Positions 1-4,274 of a stretch of DNA of 7,904 nucleotides are shown here, in pieces. Every line of letters begins with the position of its first letter. The stretch's first letter is position 1. This DNA comes from DATDMG01 sp036518955 (GTDB lineage: Bacteria > Actinomycetota > Actinomycetes > Actinomycetales > Kineosporiaceae). Under the pieces are notes generated by a model. It did not search any database. It was not told the origin of the DNA and saw nothing but the letters and a program-made list of their open reading frames with translations. Both the position numbers and the translations under genes were made by a program. The stretch covers positions 1-7,904 of the forward strand of contig DATDMG010000399.1 of the NCBI GenBank assembly GCA_036518955.1, given 5' to 3'.

Positions 1-1317
1 GATCTGCACAGTGGAATGCTCGGCATTGGTGAAACTCACCCGCACCACCGACCGGGCAGGCGAAGCCGCATCCGGGAACGACGTGGTCGTGGTGCACCAG
101 ACCTGCACCTCCCGAGTCCCCGGCGCCGACGGCGCATCCGCAGACCCCAGCGACATCCGGGCACTCGCACCACCGGCATACGTGGTGGCCTTGAAGGAAC
201 AGGCACTGCCACCCGCCGACGCACACCGCGCCAACGCCGTGCCCCGGTAATTGCCCGCCCCCAACAACACCCCCTGCTCCCAGATCGGCGAGGTGCACGA
301 CCTCATCCCGGGCAGACACACCGGCGTGGGCGGCGGCGACGTCATCGGCAGACCCACCCCCCCGCCGGCGACGTCGTCCAGCCTGCGCCGGGGCGGGCCG
401 CCGGGCGGCGGCGGAGCGGACGACGAGGACCCCTCCCCGCTGATCACGCTCTGGATCCACCGCCGGTACTCCCACACCGGCAGTTGGTACGGAAGGAGAT
501 AGTCAGGGCCGTAGAAGTTTCCCGTCCCGTTGACATGCCGATAGCTCGTCTGCCCGGTATGGACGCCGATCAGGGACCCGTCGGCCCCGAACACCCCACT
601 ACCCCCATCACCGAGCTGAACCGCCAGATTGAGGACCATCGGCTCGATCCCGGCGGGGAAGATCGACGGAAAGATGGGGTTCCGCGATCTGGCCATGGCC
701 GCGTTCTCGCGGGCGACCGGGTCGTAGACCGTCCCGACGGCATATCTCAGGACAGCCCCGTCCGGCCCCCACCCCGCCAGTACCGCCGCGGTGCCGGGGG
801 CCGGTGCCGCGCTGGCCAGCTCGTGAGCGATGACGGTGCCCTCGGGAACCGGCTCCGACAGGTGGGCCAGCACGAGGTCTCCCCCGCTGGGCGGGAACAC
901 GAACCTGTCGACCGTCCGCAGGTTCGCCCGGTCACCGGGATCGCTGGAACCGGTCACCGTGCCGAAACGGATCGTGTAAACGCGCGGGGTGTCCGTGAGG
1001 GGGACTTCGTGGGCGGTGAGCAGGACCCAGTCACGGCTGACCAGCGTCCCGCCACCATCGAACTGACCGTCCTCGTACACGATCACCTGGGCGGGGTTGG
1101 ACGGGGCGTCCTGGCCGTCCACCGCCCACCCGGGAGCCAACGGCACACCGGCCCCCCACGCCGACACCACCACCACACCCACCAGCAAGCCGAGACCCGG
1201 GAACCGCCGGCGCAACCGGACCGGTCCGGACCCAGTGCCACCCAGACGCCCGGTGCCACGCAGACGCCCACGGCCACGCAGCCGCCCAGCAATACTCCTG
1301 AGCCGAGCCACGACCAC
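1..1317 (-). CDS. Secreted trypsin-fold (S1) protein, probably catalytically inactive, partial
   Basis: An open minus-strand frame of 439 codons continues past the left edge, so the C-terminus is missing. The GTG start at 1317 is chosen because AGGGAG (1324-1329) lies six bases upstream. Residues 1-39 are basic and end in R36-R37-R38-F39, a twin-arginine-like pattern. A hydrophobic stretch (about 42-57) follows, with cleavage likely near A61 or A65. The mature part starts VDGQDAPSNPAQV, like trypsin-family proteins. Landmarks in order are GGTLVSRDWVLLTAHE with H103, GGDLVLAHL with D147, LAGWG, and GDGGSGVF (236-243). The fold ends near YRRWIQSVIS (284-293). H-to-D and D-to-motif spacings (44 and 91) match chymotrypsin, but the serine position reads as G238 (codon GGG). 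A Ser/Pro-rich linker (297-330) leads to a region with C334, C341, C365, C373 and C408 that I do not recognise. The trypsin part has no cysteine. The fold is fairly sure; inactivity is inferred. Confidence 0.85.
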   Translation of the reverse strand, partial: MVVARLRSIAGRLRGRGRLRGTGRLGGTGSGPVRLRRRFPGLGLLVGVVVVSAWGAGVPLAPGWAVDGQDAPSNPAQVIVYEDGQFDGGGTLVSRDWVLLTAHEVPLTDTPRVYTIRFGTVTGSSDPGDRANLRTVDRFVFPPSGGDLVLAHLSEPVPEGTVIAHELASAAPAPGTAAVLAGWGPDGAVLRYAVGTVYDPVARENAAMARSRNPIFPSIFPAGIEPMVLNLAVQLGDGGSGVFGADGSLIGVHTGQTSYRHVNGTGNFYGPDYLLPYQLPVWEYRRWIQSVISGEGSSSSAPPPPGGPPRRRLDDVAGGGVGLPMTSPPPTPVCLPGMRSCTSPIWEQGVLLGAGNYRGTALARCASAGGSACSFKATTYAGGASARMSLGSADAPSAPGTREVQVWCTTTTSFPDAASPARSVVRVSFTNAEHSTVQI

Positions 1318-1323
1318 TTGCCA

Positions 1324-1329
1324 CTCCCT
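1324..1329 (-). promoter_or_regulatory. Ribosome binding site deciding the GTG start of the trypsin-fold gene
   Basis: The minus strand reads AGGGAG, then six bases (TGGCAA), then GTG. This is good Shine-Dalgarno spacing. It fixes the start at 1317 although the frame stays open further upstream. Confidence 0.6.
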
Positions 1330-1650
1330 GGAGAACTCTCTGGCGGCGGACCCGGCCGGCGCTTCCGGGACGGAGAACGTGCCCCTTCCGCGCCCACGAC
1401 ATGGAGCCCGCGTCGCAGCCGGAACCCCTCGAGAATCGCCCGAAAACCTCCAGGAACACCCCGCGGACGACGGCGAATCCCCGAAACGTCCGCATCCGGA
1501 CATGCGGCGACGTCCGTCGACCGGTCTGCGAGTCGGCGGCGCGGGGAAAGCTCACCCGGAACGCCGTGGCCGCTGCTGGGCACCTGGGCAGCCAGCAGCG
1601 ACCCACGACTGTCGCCGATCTCGCCTCCCGGGTGCTTCTCCGGCTACCCG

Positions 1651-1674
1651 AGGTACCGAGGTACCGAGGTACCG
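1651..1674. repeat. Three tandem 8-bp repeats AGGTACCG
   Basis: Three perfect head-to-tail copies of AGGTACCG occur here, each containing the self-complementary hexamer GGTACC. Degenerate flanks (CGGCTACC before, GGAGTACCG after) look like decayed copies. The 8-bp period makes this either a slippage product or a set of adjacent protein-binding sites upstream of the minus-strand trypsin-fold gene. Confidence 0.75.
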
Positions 1675-1698
1675 CTGGAGTACCGCCGGCCAGGTCCT

Positions 1699-1708
1699 CC
1701 CGATCGGG
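1699..1708. repeat. Palindrome CCCGATCGGG, copy 1
   Basis: This is a perfect 10-bp palindrome. The same ten bases recur at 1736-1745, so the two copies could also pair with each other in RNA. It lies just past the 3' end of the small secreted gene, which fits either a termination or processing structure or a paired operator. Confidence 0.5.
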
Positions 1709-1734
1709 ACCGGCCCGGACTCGCGAGGGCGAAC

Positions 1735-1746
1735 CCCCGATCGGGG
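1735..1746. repeat. Palindrome CCCCGATCGGGG, copy 2, abutting a stop codon
   Basis: This perfect 12-bp palindrome contains the second CCCGATCGGG copy and directly abuts the minus-strand stop codon at 1747-1749. There is no T-run on either side, so it is not a textbook intrinsic terminator. GC-rich actinomycetes often use hairpins without T-runs, so a 3'-end role remains possible. Confidence 0.45.
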
Positions 1747-2142
1747 TCAGCAGCTTGCCGTGATCACATTCGACGACTTCACGATGTAGTCGCCGAGCAC
1801 GTTGTAGCCCCAGACGATAGTGCGGAAATCATGCTTGCCCGTCCCGCCGCAGTCGTAGGAGATGTACGCGTCATGACCGGTCCCGTGGAACGGCGTCGTG
1901 GTGAGGTCCTCCCAGCCGTACCACCTCGACCGCTGGATGGTCAGGTTCGCCCCGGTGCCGCAGCTGATGCTGCCGTAGCCGGTGATCGTGTTGCCGCTGC
2001 GGCTCGTCCGGCCGATGTGCAGGCAGCTGTTGTCCGCCGCATGCGCCTCGGCCGGCGCCGCCACCGCCAGGCCGATCACGACCGCCGTCGCGGCGGTGAA
2101 GATACCGGTCCTTCGTTTCATCCCGTGCAGGGTCACACTCAT
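1747..2142 (-). CDS. Small secreted four-cysteine protein, unknown function
   Basis: This gene encodes a 131-residue exported protein of a type common in actinomycetes; I do not recognise the family. The N-terminus has a basic patch (K9-R11), a hydrophobic core (about 14-29) and a probable signal-peptidase site after AHA (A35). The mature part is then about 96 residues. Four cysteines (C40, C61, C98, C131, the last residue) suggest two disulfides in a small, probably beta-rich extracellular domain. Aromatic and glycine motifs include RSRWYGWE (71-78) and CGGTGKHDF (98-106). The outermost ATG (2142) has GAGAGGA directly against it, too close for normal use. The in-frame GTG at 2136 has six bases of spacing and may be the true start; ATG at 2121 (KRRTG) is a third option. 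Export is fairly sure; the biochemical role is unknown. Confidence 0.85.
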   Translation of the reverse strand: MSVTLHGMKRRTGIFTAATAVVIGLAVAAPAEAHAADNSCLHIGRTSRSGNTITGYGSISCGTGANLTIQRSRWYGWEDLTTTPFHGTGHDAYISYDCGGTGKHDFRTIVWGYNVLGDYIVKSSNVITASC

Positions 2143-2149
2143 TCCTCTC
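2143..2149 (-). promoter_or_regulatory. Ribosome binding site GAGAGGA, favouring GTG 2136 over ATG 2142
   Basis: On the minus strand GAGAGGA is followed immediately by ATG AGT GTG. Spacing to the ATG is zero, and to the GTG it is six bases. The in-frame GTG at 2136-2134 is therefore the better-placed start, giving a protein two residues shorter. Confidence 0.45.
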
Positions 2150-2176
2150 TACGGCCTCACGGCACTGCGGCCGTGC

Positions 2177-2186
2177 GTGTCGACAC
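2177..2186. promoter_or_regulatory. Palindrome GTGTCGACAC, candidate operator of the small secreted gene
   Basis: A perfect 10-bp palindrome sits about 35 bases upstream of the ATG of the minus-strand secreted gene, where a promoter-overlapping operator would be expected. Only the dyad symmetry and position support this. Confidence 0.3.
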
Positions 2187-2268
2187 CCGCCCGGCACAGC
2201 TGCCAGGGCAGGGTGTTCTGGGGTCGCCGGCACATCGGCCGGCCATCGCTCAGAGCACTCCGGCAAGG

Positions 2269-2285
2269 CATGGGCAAATCCCATG
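2269..2285. promoter_or_regulatory. Dyad CATGGG-N5-CCCATG, candidate operator
   Basis: Six-base arms are perfectly complementary around an AT-rich five-base centre (CAAAT). The 17-bp length and AT-rich spacer resemble a site for a dimeric helix-turn-helix regulator. It lies between divergent genes, one of which encodes an HTH protein, so autoregulation is possible but unproven. Confidence 0.35.
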
Positions 2286-2292
2286 GAATAAC

Positions 2293-2478
2293 GTGGAGAC
2301 CCCGCAGCAATATCCAGGCATCATCGTGCGGTGGCTCCCCGAACAGCAGCGGACTGCTTATCGGGAATTGGCCACCGCAGTGAGTCTGGAAGTCCCTGCC
2401 GGTACCCGTCAAGACCGTCGTCCCCGACCGGGACTCCTGGGACACGAATGCCACCCCCACCAGTGCGGAAGGCCTTGA
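2293..2478 (+). CDS. Doubtful small ORF, 61 residues, possibly a gene remnant
   Basis: From GTG 2293 the plus strand reads VETPQQYPGIIVRWLPEQ and continues through RTAYRELATAVSLEVPAG, which looks more protein-like than the surrounding chance frames. The last 20 or so residues are Arg/Pro/His/Cys-rich and less convincing. There is only a weak GGA upstream of the GTG. By eye about two thirds of third positions are G or C, clearly below the neighbouring genes. It could be a small orphan gene, the decayed end of an imported gene, or chance. I do not recognise a family. Confidence 0.2.
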   Translation: METPQQYPGIIVRWLPEQQRTAYRELATAVSLEVPAGTRQDRRPRPGLLGHECHPHQCGRP

Positions 2479-2618
2479 CGTGGGACGACGTGCGCCCGGG
2501 ACGGCGCGGCACGCCTCGCCCGGGACGGCGGTGGGAGCGGTGGGAGGGCGTCGGGACGGCCGTGGGACACGCCGGACGGACTTCGCCGGGATGGCCTGCG
2601 GCCCTCGATCGAAGGGAC
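2430..2618 (+). repeat. Cluster of eight GGGAC direct repeats upstream of the HTH gene
   Basis: GGGAC occurs on the plus strand at 2430, 2439, 2482, 2498, 2522, 2553, 2564 and 2614. Two copies lie inside a perfect 14-bp direct repeat CGCCCGGGACGGCG (2493-2506 and 2517-2530, 24 bases apart). The first copy also forms an inverted repeat GTCCC-N5-GGGAC (2420-2434). The array stops just before the start codon of the HTH gene, as iterated regulator sites would. Local base-composition drift is the alternative explanation. Confidence 0.5.
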
Positions 2619-2630
2619 CAGGATGGGCCC

Positions 2631-3389
2631 ATGCATTCAGCAGATCTCCTGACGCGGATCGGTGAACTGCGCCGGGCCGGGTTGACCGCACCGCAGATCG
2701 CCCGCGAACTGGGCCTGACGAAGGCCCAGGTGCAGCCCCTGCTCCGCCAGGTCGCGGGATCTCACCGGGCGCTCGCCGCGGAGCAGCCGTTGCCCGGGCC
2801 GGCCGAGCGCGAACTGGTCGGCTGCTGGATCAACCCCGGCTGGAGCGCCGGCCTCACGCTCGCCGATGCGCCGGACTGGGCCGCTACCGATCCCGAGGGC
2901 GCAGCCGATCCCGGCACCGGCGGGCTGGCCGCCGTCCTGGTGGCCCGGGCCGAGCGGGCCAGCCGAGTCACCCTCTGCGGGTTCCTCGTCGACGTCTACT
3001 GCCTCGGCGTGAAGGACACGCTCGGTCCGCAGACCGTCAGCTCCAGCGCCGTCCGCGGGCGCTGCGAGCGGTTCTTCGGCGGGTTCCCCGACCCGCCCCG
3101 GACCGCGCCGCTCGAGCTGGCCCAGCACCTCGTGCACGGCGCCGTCGCGTACGCCGCCTCCCTCGGCTTCAGTCCGCACGAGGAGTTCGCGGACGTCGAG
3201 CCGTTCCTCGGCACGGCCCCGGCGCCCTGCCCCATCCAGTTCGGCCGCAACGGAACGCCGTGGTACATCTCCGGGCCGTACGACGATCCCCGCCAGGTCA
3301 TCACCACCCTCGAACGCACCGTCGGCGCGGGCCACTTCCACTACCTGATGGGCGCGCCCGTGCCCCGACCCGCACGCCGTCACTCCTGA
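2631..3389 (+). CDS. Helix-turn-helix protein with an uncharacterised C-terminal domain
   Basis: The predicted protein has 252 residues. The ATG at 2631 is chosen because protein-like sequence begins there, with AGG eight bases upstream and AAGGGA further back; the frame is open upstream but looks non-coding. Residues 6-41 form a compact helix-turn-helix, TAPQIARELGLTKAQVQ (19-35), so DNA binding is likely. A linker (about 45-62) leads to a domain starting CWINPGW (65-71). That domain contains FLVDVYCLGVKDT (118-130), a helical stretch with HLVHGAVAYAASLGF, and FSPHEEF (180-186). It ends in a region with FGRNGTPWYISGP. The pattern of VD-x-YCLGVKD, LGF-x-PH and FG-x-x-G-x-P-x-YISGP looks conserved and I believe it recurs in uncharacterised bacterial proteins, but I know no function for it. 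The gene stands alone: 72 bases and a separate promoter precede the next gene. It could be a regulator, or an enzyme with a DNA-binding head. Confidence 0.85.
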   Translation: MHSADLLTRIGELRRAGLTAPQIARELGLTKAQVQPLLRQVAGSHRALAAEQPLPGPAERELVGCWINPGWSAGLTLADAPDWAATDPEGAADPGTGGLAAVLVARAERASRVTLCGFLVDVYCLGVKDTLGPQTVSSSAVRGRCERFFGGFPDPPRTAPLELAQHLVHGAVAYAASLGFSPHEEFADVEPFLGTAPAPCPIQFGRNGTPWYISGPYDDPRQVITTLERTVGAGHFHYLMGAPVPRPARRHS

Positions 3390-3424
3390 CGCAGGCCCGG
3401 GGGAGGCCGAGCGCGCCAAGAACC

Positions 3425-3454
3425 TTGCCATCGCACATCGGTACGATCTAACCT
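3425..3454 (+). promoter_or_regulatory. Candidate leaderless promoter of the lipoprotein gene
   Basis: TTGCCA at 3425-3430 matches the -35 consensus TTGACA in five of six bases. After an 18-base spacer comes TAACCT at 3449-3454, which fits the actinobacterial -10 pattern TANNNT. Exactly seven bases then lead to the ATG at 3462, so transcription would start at or next to the A of the start codon. There is no Shine-Dalgarno sequence upstream, consistent with leaderless translation. Confidence 0.6.
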
Positions 3455-3461
3455 CGCCGCC

Positions 3462-4124
3462 ATGACCGCTCGGGGCCGCTGGACAGGGGCCGTCGTCACG
3501 CTGTTCGCCGTCGCCGTGGCAGGCTGTGCGGGGCCCGCCGGCTCCGGGGCGAGCAGCGCACCGGCCGCCGCGACCGGTCCGGCGGCCGGGGGGTCACCGG
3601 GCGGACCCGCCACCGCTGCCACCGGCTCGCAGCCGGTGGTGCGCAGCAAGGACGGCCGGCTCGCCTTCGCGCTGCCCGCTCACTGGGTGCAACGGCCCTG
3701 CCCGGTGGCCGGGGACGACTGCGCGGTCGCCGCACCGTCGTCCGGCGCGCCCGGCGAGCAGATCAGCGCCTCCTTCACCGGACTGAACCCCGCGAACGCG
3801 GGCCCGCTGGCCCTGTTGTGCGCGCCGACGGGGGCGGCCCTGCACCCCGACCCGGCGACCATGCCGTCGATCACCCGGATCAGCGTCGGCGCCCACCGGG
3901 CGTTCCGGATGTCCACGCGCGGGTCCGCCTCCGCCGCTGCGGCCGGGACCTCGCACGCCTACCTCGTGATGGTCCTGGTCTGTCTGGACGGCGGGGCCAG
4001 CGCGTCGGTACCCCTCGGCCTGGCAGCGCGCACGGCCTGGCTCAACTGCGGTCTCGCCAGCGACACCCCCACCGGGCGGCAGATCTGCGACCACGCGGTC
4101 GCCACCTTGCAGGTGCAGCCCTGA
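3462..4124 (+). CDS. Predicted lipoprotein, unknown function
   Basis: This gene encodes a 220-residue membrane-anchored extracytoplasmic protein. The signal peptide has basic residues (R4, R6), a hydrophobic core (about 9-20) and a lipobox AVAGC with the acylated cysteine at C22. A flexible Ala/Gly/Ser/Pro linker (23-57), typical of actinomycete lipoproteins, comes next. The globular part opens with DGRLAFALPAHW (64-75). It carries six further cysteines (C80, C87, C120, C174, C196, C209), enough for three disulfides. The opening, a strand followed by LP-x-x-W, recalls small actinobacterial lipoproteins such as the LpqN/LpqT group, but the resemblance is weak and I assign no function. The ATG is the only sensible start, placed seven bases after a -10 element. 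The stop lies inside the first copy of an 11-bp triple repeat. Lipoprotein status is confident; the role is unknown. Confidence 0.88.
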   Translation: MTARGRWTGAVVTLFAVAVAGCAGPAGSGASSAPAAATGPAAGGSPGGPATAATGSQPVVRSKDGRLAFALPAHWVQRPCPVAGDDCAVAAPSSGAPGEQISASFTGLNPANAGPLALLCAPTGAALHPDPATMPSITRISVGAHRAFRMSTRGSASAAAAGTSHAYLVMVLVCLDGGASASVPLGLAARTAWLNCGLASDTPTGRQICDHAVATLQVQP

Positions 4125-4151
4125 TCCGGCCCTGATCCGGCCCTGATCCGG
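4119..4151. repeat. Three perfect 11-bp tandem repeats CCCTGATCCGG covering a stop codon
   Basis: CCCTGATCCGG is repeated head to tail three times without mismatch. The first copy contains the last codon and TGA stop of the lipoprotein gene. Because 11 is not a multiple of three, the TGAs at 4122, 4133 and 4144 fall in all three plus-strand frames. Slippage duplication of the gene's 3' end would explain it. Confidence 0.85.
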
Positions 4152-4155
4152 TCGC

Positions 4156-4169
4156 CCGCCCGGAGGCGG
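4156..4169. terminator. Weak hairpin after the lipoprotein gene
   Basis: CCGCC, a four-base loop and GGCGG form a short perfect stem just past the 11-bp repeats. There is no T-run and the stem is only five base pairs. It might be part of a terminator between the lipoprotein and SNF2 genes, or chance in GC-rich sequence. Confidence 0.2.
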
Positions 4170-4261
4170 ATGTGTCCCCGGGGAGGGGACGGTGCCCACC
4201 GGGAGCCCGATCCGGTTCGCAGTGATCGGGCCGTTCCGCCCCGGATCGTGCGGCGGATCGC

Positions 4262-4267
4262 TAGGGT
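4262..4267 (+). promoter_or_regulatory. TAGGGT: -10 element of a leaderless SNF2 transcript, or ribosome binding site
   Basis: TAGGGT fits TANNNT and lies exactly seven bases before GTG 4275, the same geometry as the lipoprotein promoter at 3449. The embedded AGGG could instead be a Shine-Dalgarno sequence eight bases from the same GTG. Both readings favour the start at 4275. I see no good -35 at 17-18 bases upstream. Confidence 0.35.
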
Positions 4268-4274
4268 CGTGCGG

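Larger units (their letters stand above)
1318..1746. other. Intergenic region between two minus-strand secreted-protein genes
   Basis: This stretch of about 430 bases has no frame with convincing protein character. Overlapping frames on both strands translate to low-complexity Arg/Pro/Gly-rich sequence, typical of GC-rich non-coding or antisense DNA. It should hold the promoter of the trypsin-fold gene and the 3' end signals of the small secreted gene, but I see no clear -35/-10 pair. It contains a small dyad (CCGCAT, five or six bases, ATGCGG at 1490-1507), the AGGTACCG tandem repeat and two CCCGATCGGG palindromes. Confidence 0.5.
2143..2630. other. Divergent intergenic region with repeats and candidate operators
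   Basis: Nearly 490 bases separate the minus-strand small secreted gene from the plus-strand HTH gene. The region holds two dyads (GTGTCGACAC at 2177-2186 and CATGGG-N5-CCCATG at 2269-2285), a less GC-rich stretch around 2280-2380, and a cluster of GGGAC direct repeats (2430-2618). A small plus-strand frame (2293-2478) is the only peptide-like candidate. Longer frames across this region are Arg/Pro-rich and look like chance reading frames. The promoters of both flanking genes must lie here, but I cannot point to clear hexamers. Confidence 0.6.

Noticed and set aside
1031..1606. Minus-strand 191-codon frame across the intergenic region and the start of the trypsin-fold gene
   Set aside because: It reads the trypsin-fold gene in another frame and is Trp/Gly/Arg-rich without domain character. 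The frame with RBS, signal peptide and trypsin motifs is clearly the real one.
1097..1789. Plus-strand 230-codon frame across 1097-1789
   Set aside because: It is Pro/Arg/Thr-rich, antisense to the signal-peptide end of the trypsin-fold gene, and has no ribosome binding site or recognisable motif.
16..2478. An 820-codon plus-strand open frame spanning the left third
   Set aside because: It is antisense to two well-supported minus-strand genes and translates to low-complexity Arg/Pro/His-rich sequence. It stays open because of GC-rich codon bias. Only its last 60 or so codons, outside the genes, deserved separate mention.
2331..2630. N-terminal extension of the HTH protein upstream of ATG 2631
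   Set aside because: The extra 100 residues are Arg/Pro/Gly-rich and translate the GGGAC repeat array. The HTH begins properly at 2631, with AGG upstream.
2149..2691. Minus-strand 180-codon frame in the divergent gap
   Set aside because: It overlaps the start of the HTH gene, is compositionally Arg/Pro-rich and shows no signal, domain or ribosome binding site.
4170..4274. SNF2 start at ATG 4170
   Set aside because: The added 35 residues are Arg/Pro-rich and outside the fold. GTG 4275 has both AGGG and a TANNNT element at suitable distance, and the first beta-strand follows it directly.
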